DNA of 64,000 bases, taken from the NCBI RefSeq assembly GCF_033807575.1, contig NC_084729.1, positions 8,680,001 to 8,744,000 on the forward strand, written 5' to 3'. Below are positions 54,601 through 64,000 of the stretch, in pieces. Under the pieces are notes generated by a model. It saw nothing but the letters and a program-made list of their open reading frames with translations, was not told where the DNA came from and did not search any database. Positions within the stretch are counted from its first letter, which is position 1; each line of letters opens with the position of its first letter. The position numbers and the translations under genes were made by a program. This DNA is from Cydia pomonella (taxonomy: Eukaryota; Arthropoda; Insecta; Lepidoptera; Tortricidae).

Positions 54601-57600
54601 TATTTTTATCTTATAAAGCCCTTACGAGTGTGTACATTTACCTTAGAACCCGTTCACATATTGATTAGTGTTTAGTACGGGTTAATACATTTGCTACTAA
54701 ACGTAAGTACTATCTCGGACGATCGATGTTCGAAATGACATTGACATGTCACAGTTTTCAATTGTTTGATTGAGATAAATGTAATGCCCGTGCAACAACA
54801 ACGCTAATAGCGTTCGTTAGCTGGAGCTGATGCACATCTATTAATTACATCACACGTTAAGGGGGAGGGAGGGGGTCAAGAAAATGTGACATGTTGTGAC
54901 AAGAGGAGGGGGAGTCGCAAACCTTGTGACGTCACTTTGAACATCATCAGTAACCGATTTTTTTAATTCGTTGTAAAGTTAAATAACGATATTTTGGAAC
55001 GATAATCGTTTATATTCGTTTAATTTTCTTTCCTAATCGTTTTTAGGGTTCCGTACCAAGGGTCAAACGGGACCCTATTACTAAGATTTTTTTTTGCCGT
55101 TTTTATATATGATGGTACGGAACCCTTCATGAGCGAGTCCGACTCGCACTTGCCCGGTTTTTGTGTTTCGATTACTAATACTTCTTTCATCAAAAATAAT
55201 TTGATGGAATAATAATAATACCTAATTCGAAACATGTGATGTCAGACCTTAGGGATTTGCGGAATGTGACCAAGTGTGACAAGGAGGGAAGGAGGGGTCT
55301 AAAAACCTAGACATTCGTGTGATAGTAATTAACGGATAAATAAGTAAAATCCACCGCACACGTCCGCGACAGTTAGCAGGGCTCATACAATTTTACGTTA
55401 ACCCGCTCGCCCGCCCCGTGTACACGCGCGGGCTTTCGGACGACCTAAAGGCTTGTAATATAGACTTGCGATCCTAATAACTCATAAATCTATAATAATA
55501 TTTAAATCTTCTCGGGTCAGAGGTGTAGGGTTAGAGCCGGTGTAGCTTTATTTGACGTTCATAATCGCATTGTAATATGTCTACTTGAAAAATAAACTAT
55601 CTTTATCTACACATATATCATAAACCCTCTATGATGCCTTCAAAATCCGTAAATAATGGCCAACATTACGACAAACTGTTTTGTTACAACATTGGCTGTA
55701 ATTTGGGTCAGTGAATCATCATAGAAAGTTTATAATATGTGTGTAGATAAAATAGTGTAACTGTACATAATTAGGCATTAAAACGCTCGTGTGATCCTTT
55801 TAAGAAACTCACTTCGTTCGTTTCTTAAACCCACACTCGCGTATTTTAATGCCTTTTATTATGTAGCAGTCACATAAACTACTATTATCTTTATCATATA
55901 ATAAATAAGCTCTGAGACTCTAAAATCGAAACTCTAGGTTTGCCAGCGAGCGATGGAGCGTAGGTAGGTGTTCCTAGAACTGATCGTATCAGAAACACGG
56001 AACTACGCTCCAGAACTCGAGTTGTAGATGTGGGCGCCAAAGGCTACTAAGCTCAAGTAAGACTGGGCTGGACATGTCTGCCGCAAAGGTGGGCCAAAAT
56101 GGTCACTGAGTGGGACCCACAGAACCATAGACGGTGCAGGCAGATCGAAAAGGAGATGGCGGGACGACTTGGACGCATTCTATCCAAAATGGTGGGTAAA
56201 TGTTGGCATTGATAGGGTCGAGTGGAGAAAACGGGAGGCCTTGGGAGGACACTAAAGTTGGCTAACAGAAAAAAAAAAACTCACTTGAAGCTCTTGCCAC
56301 AGTGCTGGCACTCGTAGGTGCGGCCCGCGTGCAGGCCGTGGTGCAGCATCGCCTGGGACCTGCACATATCCATGCAAATTACGTTTACAGTACATATAGT
56401 GTGTATATTTTATACAAAAACACACACAGTTGCATTTTAAGATTAATTATTAGATGCATTTAAATTTTAAGTGAAAATAGCGGGAGCCGGCTTTACTTTT
56501 TAATTTTTCCTGCTCACGGCAGCCAACATGGCAATGATAGTTCCATTCAGGATTTGAACCCGGGACCATCAGCTTCGTAGGCAGGGTCACTACCCACTAG
56601 GCCAGACCGGTCGTCAAATATATGGTGCTTGTTTCCCGCACTAGTGCGGGAATAGGTAAGCACTTTTTGTGCATACGTCGAAAGTTAAAACTGCCATTTG
56701 TACTGTAAAACGTCGTACGATTCACGTGCGCCAAGCTTAGACGAACTTTACCAAACTAGAAATTATACTAGCCGACGATATATATTCGTATAGTATAGAT
56801 AAATACACTCATATACATAGAAGACATCCATGACTCAGGAACAAATATCTGTGTTCGTCACAAATAAATGCCCTTACCGGGATTCAAACGCGAAACCATC
56901 GGCTTCATAAGCAGGGTCACTAGGCACTAGGCCAGACGGGTCATCAGAAAATTATCTGTGTTCCGAATTTGTAAGATTTAATAACCAATTTGAATGTACA
57001 AAGTGTGGCTACAAAGTTTTCTTTGACAATCCACCTCTATTCTATTTCAAATCCTTTTTGGTTGAGTCCAGGTCCTGTAGGGCTAAGATGGTCGGCTCTT
57101 TATCATTTGTCACCATGCCTGTCACGTTCTAACAAGTATATAAGCGCGAAAGTGACGGGCATAGTGACAAGTGATAAAAATGGAACCATGCTGCCACCGC
57201 AGGCGCGTATATATATAACTTTTATCACTAAAAAAAAAACAACCCCATATTTCAATTTATGGAAAATCTCAGACAATAAGTATCAAAGTCAAATGACGTT
57301 CTAAAAGTTTGAATCATGTGTCGAAAAATGGCAGTAAATTTACTGTAGCTACAAAGTTTTCTTTGACAATCCACCTCTATTTCAAATTCTCTTTGAAATA
57401 GATGTCATTGTCAAAGGCCAAAGGTATGGCGGCATCGTTTCGAGCGATAGAGCCACAACATTTGGGTTATGCACGGTAAGATGGCGCCACACGCCACTTT
57501 TTGATATGATACAAATGGAGTTCTAAAAGTTTTAATCATGTGTCGAAAGATGGCAGTAAATTTACTGTAGCTACAAACTTTTCTTTGACAATCCACCTCT

Positions 57601-60600
57601 ATTACAAATACTCTTTGGCTTGGTCTAACTCTATAAGCTTCGAAAAAGATACTGACTTGCTTCTAGAGACGAAGTCGCACAGCGTGCAGAGCATCTTCAT
57701 CCGATGCAAACCCTGGTGCTGATTCCGCCTGTTGGGCCTCGCGAAGCGAACCTGGCAGATCTCGCACGCGTACGGCCCAATGCTCTAAAATGTATAAAAA
57801 TGGGTATATAATTACTATTAAAATCACTAATACATTTTTTTTTGTGGTTGACTACAGCGTATCTAAATGAATATTTCAAGGAGCTAGGCATCTTAACACT
57901 AACGTGCTTATATATATTAGAAATATGTAAATTTGTAAAAGCCCATAGCCATCTTCTTACAATCCAAAGAACGACACACAAAACCGCTAAACCTCCGAAA
58001 CAATAACAACCTCGCGCTACCCACATCCAACCTAACATTATATCATTCAGGACCTCACATGATGTGCACTAAAATATATAACAAAATTCCACAAGCAATA
58101 AAATCAATAGCAAACCTAAATCATTTGAAACCGCCTTAAATAATTATTTATTAGATAAAAGTTATTATTCTTTGCAGGAGTTTTTTGAAGATACCTTTCC
58201 GACAAAATAGAATGCTAGTTTTTATTTTAAGGTTTATTTTTACCTACATAGCTGTGCAATGTAACTAATAAGATTAGTTTTAAGTATAAGTACTTATAGT
58301 ATAAGAATAAATTGCTGTGCCCTTACAGGGACTGTATTCATTGTAATATATGAGCAATAAAGATGTTATGAGTTATCAGTTATGAGTTATTATAATTGAG
58401 TTGGGAGCCAATACATGAAAAATACGCAATTATAATTTGGTATACGAAATCTTAATTCAACCATTACAGTCGACGAGTAGAAAAAAGTAATACTTTACTC
58501 TGTATCTTTAGGTATTTAAATATAAGTAAACAAAAAATTAGTACATTTTCGGGTAGTTATAACAATTATTGGTTAACCGACCAAATACAAAACCGCCTAG
58601 AACTGTCATTGAACGACCTGACTTTAACCTACATTATTTGATCATGTAATGTATTCATCTACCCTCAACTGGCTTAAGGACTCATTTGAGGGTGGATTTT
58701 GTTTTATTTTATTTAAATACCTAAAGATACAGAGTATAGGCTCAAAAATAATTAGGGGACTTCTCCCCAAAACCTGTAAGATGAGAAGACTCACAGCACT
58801 ATGCCGCTGCAGGTGGTTCTCATAAGCTGGCTTCATCCCGAACCCTTTATAACACTCCTCGCACTTGAACTGCGACTCCAGGTAGTTCCTGCTCTCCCGG
58901 CGCGCTGCGAACTCTGCCAACTGCTCTTCCTACGCACAACACTCACATAATTATTAAGAAAGTGGACGACCGCGTAAATCGCCTTTTCTGGATATTAACA
59001 TTATTGAAACGGACCCCTTTGTTTGATATAATTATTGAAAGTCATAATCATAATGATAGTTATATAGTTATATTATCATTACCATTAGTCATAACTCTGA
59101 AACCGTTAACTTATCTGGAATTTCCTTAGGTTATCCTATACATAGGTTAGTTTAGGTTTGTTTTATGGCAATCCTGAAAAGTTACGCGTTTCTGAGAAAA
59201 ACCCAAATTATGGCTAACGAAAATGAGGACAAACAATACATTATGACTTAACACTTTATGGAAAAAAAAAACCCTTATTGAAAATATACTGATGCAATTT
59301 TATGTATATCAAGTTGATACACTCGTAGCCTAATGCCCCTCGATCTGTCTGATAAAAATTTGTTTAGTCGCATTTTTCTGTTCAGCAAACGAGGCATGTC
59401 ACGCGATTGGGGCCGAACGATGGACCAGGAAAGTGGAGGCCCAGGGAGGATCAGAGAGTTAGGGGTCGTCCACCACAAAGATGGCTGAATGACTTGAGCC
59501 GTCACGTGGGACACAACTGGTTCCAAGTGGCAAGGGACACTTGGCCAGATTTGAAGGAAGCATATGTCCAGAAACCGGCAAACTAAAAGGCTGCAATGCA
59601 CAGATAGATAGACTTATAATTCAGTTAATAATGGTGCCTAATTCTTACCTTGCTCAAAATAACAATTTGCACTGAATAATCACTTTCGAAAATCTTATTT
59701 TTTCTCATTTCTTCCTTTTCATTTTTTATTCTTTTCCTTGTGCGAGTCGGTTTGGGACCCGTATTTTTTTCACCAAGATTACATATAGTTTTATCCTCCT
59801 CTTTTTTAATTATTTTACGCTTTTTTTACTGAATTCTTAGCGTTTTGTTTACTACCGTTTCCTTTTCGCTTTTTCACTGAATTTTTAACATTCTTTATAC
59901 TACTGACATCATTTATATTCTCAATATGGTCTCCAATTTCTATGTATGTTTCATTTTTTAGACTGACATCAACTATATCTTTATACTCATTCACAATAAC
60001 TCCATCCATATCTGATTTTATTCTACTAATATCACCATTTTCACTCTCTATTTCTATCTTACATTTGGTGCCAATTCCATCGTTTTTTATTTCTATATTT
60101 TTATTTGTACTTTTTAATCCATTTTCATCTTTTAACGGTATGACATCTATTCCATTATGATTACTTTCTTCATATATTCCAACATCAAATTCTATCATTT
60201 CATCAGTTTTGTTTAAAATTTTATTTATGTCAACTATATCTATGTTTGGTTCATTTTTTATGTGTTCTGCCGGTAGTATATCTAAGTTTGCGCCTTGTGT
60301 TAGGGTTTCCATTATTTTTATATCATTTTCTGGTTCAGTGTCTTTTTCAGGGATGTAGTTGATTGTTTCAACTTCAGTTATGGTTAAATTGATGAATTGA
60401 GAAGTCTGATTTATACTTCGAATATAATCTGTGTTTAACTGAAAAATGACGAAAATAATTACAATTACAAACCAATGGAAACACATAATAGTAGTGTGTT
60501 GTGTGTTGGTCGACTGATGAGATCCCTAGTGTGCAAAATGTTCAAGTTGATAAACTAAGTTCCTGTGGTTCATAAGACCTGAGCCATTAAAAATATTGAT

Positions 60601-63031
60601 ATCAACTTTGGCCAATCTTCTCTAACACCACAGAGCCAAGGCAATGCTATCCTCAAGTGTCGGAGGTAATTTTAAAACCGAATTATACGCAAAAAAGTCT
60701 CGTTTTTGTGATTAATAATCATGTGTAGTGTAACAAATAAATCTAAACCTGAACTAAGTTTTTTTTTTACTCTGTTAACTTTGGGGTATAAAAAAATTAC
60801 AAAAAAAAAAATACTTTGCCATTCAGTTTGCTTAAATGTAGTTAATTTAAGCAACCTGAATGGCAAAGTACTTTTTTTTTTGTAAATTTTTTGTTCTTTT
60901 AATTCTTTTTTTTTCGTAAAAAGTAACGAATTGCGTTATTGTAACCCAGACATTATATTTAACTCTACCAAACAATAGGAAACTATGACTACGACATATC
61001 AACGACATTTCAAATATTGATTGTTCGAGATAGTACTTACGTTTAGTAGCAAAATCATGAACTCATACTAAACACTAATCAATATGTAAACAGGCCCTAA
61101 GGCAAGTGTACACGCTCATAGGGCCCTTATCAGATGAAAATAAATCATTATCTCATAAATGGAGTTAATTAGAATACCAGTGTCTTCGAGAAAGTTACTT
61201 AATTTAAGAAAAAAAAAACATGGTGTATACAACACCGTTTCTTATCGCTTTATTACAATACTGGAATATCTGCTTCTTTGAGAAAGTTACTTAATTAATG
61301 CATCCTTAAAACTAAAGGACTTTAAAAAAAAAACACCGTATAGTAAGTAGTGGTAAATTATTTTTCTAAGTTACCTGTCCCCTCAGCAACTCTGGCATGA
61401 GCTGTTGTTGTGTTCGGACACACATCTTCCTGAACAAGACACATTTCATAAGCAGAGTGCGGCAGTGTGAGCACAGATATTGAGGAAGCTTGTCCTTCAT
61501 CACCTATTCAAAGAAATAATATCATATACAAGGTGCCCCCGTGGAAAAGGAAAAAAAATTACCACGTATTCCTGAGGTCATAAGAAGGAAAAAATCTTAT
61601 ACAAATTTAAGCCACTTCCGCCAAAAAAAATATTTTTAGTGTTTTTTTTTTACTTTTTCTATGTTTTTATACATAATAAGTACTTGCTCTTGGAAAATTT
61701 AAGGATTAATATGAATTGGTACATTTTTTTTCGTTAATAAGTTTTTTTATTTGTATTTTATTTGTGTAATAATGTCCTATAATATTTATATTTATTTATT
61801 TATTTATTCACTCTTCTTTTTTTTTAAATTATGGCTTCAGTCCAGTGAGACTATTTCACCAGTATAAAGGTCTTAGGAGCTTTAACCTTTTCAATGCCAA
61901 AGACCACTAAAACGGTCATCGTCTGTCGTGCGCGCGACGCCAATGACCATTAAAAAGGCTATGGCGGACGTTGTCAAAGCGACTTTCCTACTGTCAGTTA
62001 AGCTTCATATTCGCTCTTCACCAGTTAACTTTTTGGCGTCCATGGCATTTCTTGACATGTGTGGAAAAGCGTTGAAAAGGTTAAATACGACTAAAACTGT
62101 ACAGTTAGTACAAAACAATGTACGGTGATTTTATCAGCTCTTGTAAAGCAATAGCTGGACTTTACACGGAGCATGTGGACTACCGGCCAAGTCAGAGGAA
62201 TAGCCTAGTTTGGGATCCAGTTGTATTCATGTGCCGGATTTTTTTTTTTACTACTTTGACAACCATTCTGGTCTAATGGGTGACCCTGCCTATGAAGCCA
62301 ATGGTCTTGGGTTCAAATCCTGGTAAGGACATTTATTTCGTGCGATGAGCATAGATATTTGTTTCTGAGTCATGGATGTTTTCTAAGTGTTTGCATAAGT
62401 AAATATATCGTTGCTTACTGTGGGGTTTAGTCAATGTGTGTAATAATGCCCTATAATATTTATTTATTTATTGGCATGTTTTTAAACAGTGTCAAAACAA
62501 TTAGATGCAAATTTCTTTTGATTAACAAATTAAATTTGTTTGGATGATTTCCAAATTATGACATATCTGGAGAAGCTGAGGTTATACTCCTCTTACTCAG
62601 GATAAAAGGGGCTTATAGACAGCCTATTTTCATCTTATTTATGAAGAATAATTGTCACCCCTGAAATGATTTCTATAGTAATAATGTAGTAGTGTAGTAT
62701 TATCTAAACTACTACATTATTTTTAAGTATATATTGCTCATCATCCTGGCCTCGTCTGATAGTGGCGATAGACTTTAAATTGTAATTTCGTAACGGTTAA
62801 ATTTATTAGACTATACAAGTGTTATTCTTGGCTAGTAGTTTTTTTTTTAACACTTACAGGAGCCCCAGCAATGGCAGAGAAAGCGTTAGCTAGTTTATAC
62901 TCATGGATATTGTACAATCTGCCGTCGGTGGACAGACATGCTCGGCAGCACAACAAGTACTGAGCTGAGCACGTATTATGTGTCTTGTCCAATACTATAA
63001 AGAGGTCATTCGGTCCATTAAGCTTATACAT
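45461..63031 (-). CDS. Gene C: ZAD-C2H2 zinc-finger protein, inverted paralogue of B, one frameshift
   Basis: Exons (minus): 63031-62858, 61503-61375, 60438-59649, 58929-58795, 57784-57657, 56359-56285, 54273-54144, 52298-52110, 51325-51170, 48575-48471, 46975-46877, 45643-45461. Same domain order as gene B: ZAD, acidic/basic linker, 12 fingers. Exon 3 is 790 nt where 789 is needed: an A run of 7 (plus-strand T at 59821-59827) replaces the 6 seen in B, so as written translation stops just after the linker and the fingers are lost. Downstream of that base the frame is open to the stop at 45461, and all splice sites are intact. Either a sequencing/assembly error or a very recent loss; functional status open. 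Confidence 0.85.
45683..46013 (+). repeat. ACTACGTCGG repeat, intact copy
   Basis: Uninterrupted unit from ACTACGTCGGTGACAAAC to TTCACAATGCCCATTCC. Confidence 0.75.
46373..46456 (-). pseudogene. Extra finger module 3
   Basis: HTGEKPYQCKHC then RVFSMKGNLDRHHNT and a GTTAGT donor; the most diverged end of the series. Confidence 0.68.
46538..46621 (-). pseudogene. Extra finger module 2
   Basis: HTGESPYQCKHC then HAFSMKGNLDRHHKT and a GTGAGT donor. A CCCCAG acceptor upstream would join in the wrong phase. Confidence 0.7.
46711..46795 (-). pseudogene. Extra finger module 1 after gene C exon 11
   Basis: HTGEKPYQCKHC then RASSMKANLDRHHKT and a GTGAGT donor, open throughout. No acceptor giving the required phase 0 was found, so use as an exon is doubtful. 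Confidence 0.7.
46877..46975 (-). CDS. Gene C exon 11 (finger 10 end, finger 11 start)
   Basis: 33 codons with HTGEKPYKC linker, GTGAGT donor. First of a tandem series of four similar modules. Confidence 0.9.
48028..48173 (-). repeat. tRNA-derived SINE, partial
   Basis: Minus copy missing the distal body. Confidence 0.7.
48186..48445 (+). repeat. CGGCTCGTACCAATGAG repeat
   Basis: Near copy of 10655-10928. Confidence 0.7.
48471..48575 (-). CDS. Gene C exon 10 (finger 9 end, finger 10 start)
   Basis: 35 codons, one more than B, making the finger 9 His spacing H-x4-H instead of H-x3-H. Helix residues differ strongly. Confidence 0.9.
48707..48819 (+). mobile_element. Jockey-like LINE C-terminal relic
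   Basis: LPTEYKSITNSKIFSTRLKQ then YLLQKCHYSIADFILDG and a stop, the usual end of jockey polyproteins. Confidence 0.6.
49012..49250 (+). repeat. CGGCTCGTACC-family repeat, body only
   Basis: Starts at TTTTTATGTACGAAGTATCC; otherwise like 10655-10928. Confidence 0.65.
49935..51029 (-). repeat. Tandem array of exon 9 fragments (eight copies of 135/142 bp)
   Basis: Exon-like ends (CCG then GTAATC on minus) fall at 50070, 50205, 50340, 50482, 50617, 50752, 50887 and, with a broken donor, 51029; the true exon 9 ends at 51170. Each copy holds the CACGTG end of finger 8, a stop, the GPFVKNEVMCEQCGDK half-finger and a donor. A degraded ninth piece is at 49935-50035. Copies ending at 50482 and 51029 share a GTAGGTT insertion. 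Confidence 0.9.
51170..51325 (-). CDS. Gene C exon 9 (finger 8 end, finger 9 start)
   Basis: 52 codons, three fewer than in B in the spacer between fingers. CELC begins finger 9. Eight decayed copies of its 3' part follow in the intron. Confidence 0.9.
51326..52109 (-). other. Gene C intron 8
   Basis: 784 bp; the first 150 bp nearly identical to gene B intron 8. No mobile element recognised. Confidence 0.65.
52110..52298 (-). CDS. Gene C exon 8 (fingers 6 and 7)
   Basis: 189 nt with two differences from B; both paralogues have the H-x6-H finger 6. Confidence 0.92.
52592..52802. mobile_element. TATAGGGA-ended MITE, second copy
   Basis: Inverted relative to 44213-44423, same TIRs and same internal CCATCTTGTGG pair. 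Confidence 0.78.
53165..54070. repeat. Cluster of AAATTTATTC/GAGATGTATAG repeats
   Basis: Direct, diverged repetitions: TTCAGCAAATAGGCC near 53207, TTCTGCAAGTAGGCC near 53552; GAGATGTATA near 53319, 53720 and (variants) 53760-54050. Confidence 0.6.
54144..54273 (-). CDS. Gene C exon 7 (finger 4 end, finger 5)
   Basis: 130 nt; differs from B at helix residues (VGQKGLRLH versus VGHHGLRMH). Confidence 0.91.
54541..54574. repeat. Perfect 16-bp palindrome
   Basis: TTAATTAGAATACTTA, two bases, then its exact complement. Confidence 0.85.
56040..56257 (+). mobile_element. LINE (RTE-like) ORF C-terminal relic
   Basis: DWAGHVCRKGGPKW, then GRSKRRWRDDLDAF and VEWRKREALGGH before a stop, the typical end of RTE-like polyproteins. 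Ends about 28 bp from gene C exon 6. Confidence 0.72.
56285..56359 (-). CDS. Gene C exon 6 (finger 3/4 join)
   Basis: 75 nt, identical to gene B exon 6, as are the 20 or so intron bases before it. Confidence 0.92.
56546..56618 (-). repeat. tRNA-derived SINE head
   Basis: Only the tRNA-like head remains, with intact box A and box B. Confidence 0.7.
56770..56945 (-). repeat. tRNA-derived SINE, partial
   Basis: Minus copy, diverged head (GCCTAGTGCCTAGTGACC). Confidence 0.7.
57000..57610. repeat. Multiple CATCTTTCGACACATG repeats
   Basis: GCTACAAAGTTTTCTTTGAC followed by AATCCACCTCTATT occurs near 57009, 57350 and (variant) 57569, with inverted parts between. Confidence 0.65.
57657..57784 (-). 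CDS. Gene C exon 5 (finger 2, start of finger 3)
   Basis: 128 nt. About 16 nucleotide differences from B, most amino-acid changing and clustered in the finger 2 helix. Confidence 0.91.
57785..58794 (-). other. Gene C intron 4
   Basis: A jockey-like LINE relic with 3' tail (57950-58370); the remainder shows a short repeated segment (ACAGAGTA...CTTTAGGTATTTAAAT near 58500 and inverted near 58730). Confidence 0.6.
57950..58370 (+). mobile_element. Jockey-like LINE relic with 3' tail
   Basis: Frame NLRNNNNLALPTSN, then SGPHMMCTKIYNKIPQAIKS, then a tail ending GCAATAAAGATGTTATGAG. Confidence 0.65.
58795..58929 (-). CDS. Gene C exon 4 (finger 1)
   Basis: 45 codons; differs from gene B by one residue (Met to Leu in NHMQRH). 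Confidence 0.92.
58930..59648 (-). other. Gene C intron 3
   Basis: 719 bp; contains a LINE tail (59395-59586). No trace of the gypsy or foldback elements found in the gene B counterpart. Confidence 0.68.
59395..59586 (+). mobile_element. LINE (RTE-like) ORF C-terminal relic
   Basis: GRPPQRWLNDLSRHVGHNW then WPDLKEAYVQKPAN and stop. Confidence 0.65.
59649..60438 (-). CDS. Gene C exon 3 (linker, frameshifted)
   Basis: LNTDYIRSINQ opening, acidic AT-rich body, basic KKRK clusters. One extra A in the run at 59821-59827 shifts the frame and gives a stop (AAAGCGTAA). Everything after reads open in the original frame to the VQIVILSK end and GTAAGA donor. Confidence 0.87.
60439..61374 (-). other. 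Gene C intron 2
   Basis: The exon 3-proximal part matches gene B intron 2. A near-perfect hairpin (60788-60894) and a repeat inverted relative to 54480-54760 (60980-61330) are inserted. Confidence 0.65.
60788..60894. repeat. Long near-perfect hairpin
   Basis: About 48-bp arms including an A run and ACTTTGCCATTCAG, paired with CTGAATGGCAAAGT; loop about 8-10 nt. Confidence 0.82.
61375..61503 (-). CDS. Gene C exon 2 (ZAD second half)
   Basis: 43 codons, LCSHC present, GTAACT donor; a handful of differences from B. Confidence 0.92.
61504..62857 (-). other. Gene C intron 1
   Basis: Fragment of the CAAGGTGCCC element family (from 61529), AT-rich sequence, and a SINE (62262-62476). Confidence 0.6.
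62262..62476 (+). repeat. tRNA-derived SINE
   Basis: Plus copy with a diverged head (TCTGGTCTAATGGGTGACC) and shortened body. Confidence 0.72.
62858..63031 (-). CDS. Gene C exon 1 (ZAD first half)
   Basis: 58 codons, CRAC present, GTAAGT donor. The 5' third diverges from B; the part from STDGRLYNIHEYKL on is nearly identical. Confidence 0.92.
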
Positions 63032-64000
63032 TGTAGTTTGAAGAGATCCGAGTATATAGGGTTTGCTTGCTGTTTTTAATGTACGACACCATTTACTCTA
63101 TTAAATTTATAAATAGTGCACCAAATTCGACAAAATTTTACGCATTAATGCGAAACGCAAAACCAAACGTGAACCATGGAGTTATTACACTAGGTCCGTG
63201 ACGTGACAAACTGAAATCTGTCATTCTGTCAAACTATTAAGGCCTCATACACACGAGCGCTTTTACAACGCGCGTTATTATACGTTTGCATTAGGTATGG
63301 ATTGCACGAACCTAGACATAGATGGTAGGATCAACTAGATGTGCTATACACATGCGCCCGTGAGAAACATAACGTACGCAATGCACCAAATTAAAAACAC
63401 GCTTTAACATTCCCCTATAGACTATAACCTTAGACAATCTCAACAACTTAAGTAGGTAGATATTTTCTATAGAATCAAAAAAGAAAAAGTACATACTTTT
63501 TGTAAAATATTATCTAAGCGTCGGCAGCCCTAGCATTGCGCCAATGCGCGCGGTACGGGGAACGGCGCGTTGAAGGTCACTCCATTGTATTTTCGTGTAG
63601 GTATTAAAACGGTAGGTATTTGTTTTCTTTGAGAGATAAGTATCTGTTCGTAAGAACTATTTACTTATTATATACTCGTACTCTGTGTTACGCACAATGA
63701 AGGTAGAGGTAAGGAATACAATGTCCAAGTACCAAAAAGTAACCGTCAAAAAACCTTAAATTAGGATTTAAGTTTTTTTGACCTTTAATGCTCAGGGCCG
63801 CAGCTATTCGGTGGAATGAGATAGCAATATCGATTGCTCCCACTAACGCATAAATGCGTTCCTGGGTGTGTCGAGACTAGACTAGGCACGTATTATTCTA
63901 TTAGTATTTTAGTAGTTAATTTCTTATTTGGCTGGCAACATTACGTAGATGATTAAAAAAAAAAACAGAATGACAATGACATTAAGAGTTGTTGGCACTA
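63032..64000. promoter_or_regulatory. Gene C 5' region and right edge
   Basis: 63032-63240 resembles the gene B upstream sequence (AGCAAACC, GTACATTAAA, TTTCGCA, TAGTTTGACA), so it probably holds the gene C promoter and 5' UTR. 63241-64000 shows no gene and no recognised repeat. Confidence 0.5.

Larger units (their letters stand above)
54274..56284 (-). other. Gene C intron 6
   Basis: CTGATGATGG repeat (54275-54470), a 16-bp-arm palindrome (54541-54574), G-rich repeat (54845-54970 and 55240-55310), GGTTCCGTAC repeat (55043-55165) and a LINE tail (56040-56257) reaching the exon 6 donor. Confidence 0.65.
56360..57656 (-). other. Gene C intron 5
   Basis: Two partial SINEs (56546-56618; 56770-56945), a GCACTAGTGCG fragment (56620-56745) and several copies of the CATCTTTCGACACATG repeat (57000-57610). 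Confidence 0.65.

Overview
The window is insect nuclear DNA, most likely from a moth or butterfly. ZAD-C2H2 zinc-finger genes with long introns are typical of insects. The introns are packed with tRNA-derived SINEs, small foldback/TIR elements and LINE tails of kinds familiar from Lepidoptera; those family resemblances are from memory, not from a search.

Three paralogous ZAD zinc-finger genes fill the window. Gene A (minus strand, 17799 to beyond position 1) has 12 exons here and lacks its 3' end. Gene B (plus strand, 18429-41363, 12 exons, 766 aa) is complete. Gene C (minus strand, 63031-45461, 12 exons) is a tail-to-tail inverted copy of B; its long linker exon carries one extra A in a homopolymer, so it is either frameshifted or affected by a sequence error. 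All exon junctions were placed by hand from GT/AG sites and reading-frame phase. Every junction of A and B keeps frame, and C does so apart from that one base.

All three proteins share one plan: an N-terminal ZAD dimerisation domain split over two exons (CxxC in exon 1, CxxC in exon 2), a linker opening with a TDYIR motif and ending in basic tracts, then a run of C2H2 fingers (12 in B and C, at least 8 in A). Many fingers are split by an intron. This points to sequence-specific, DNA-binding, dimeric nuclear regulators; their targets cannot be read from the sequence.

Layout: 1-17.8 kb gene A; 17.8-18.4 kb divergent A/B promoter region; 18.4-41.4 kb gene B, with a 3'-truncated Ty3/gypsy element and a 399-bp foldback element in intron 3; 41.4-45.5 kb convergent spacer made mostly of TIR elements; 45.5-63.0 kb gene C; 63.0-64 kb upstream of C. 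Upstream similarity between B and C runs out near 18.29 and 63.24 kb, giving arms of roughly 20 kb or more.

The most unusual features are local exon-fragment amplifications: eight 135/142-bp copies of the end of gene C exon 9, three extra finger modules after gene C exon 11, and two upstream decoy copies of the gene B exon 10 acceptor. In addition, identity between B and C is patchy (exon 6 identical, exon 8 nearly so, finger helices elsewhere strongly diverged), a hAT-like element sits exactly at a gene A splice donor, and three related hairpins each lie just after a gene A donor.
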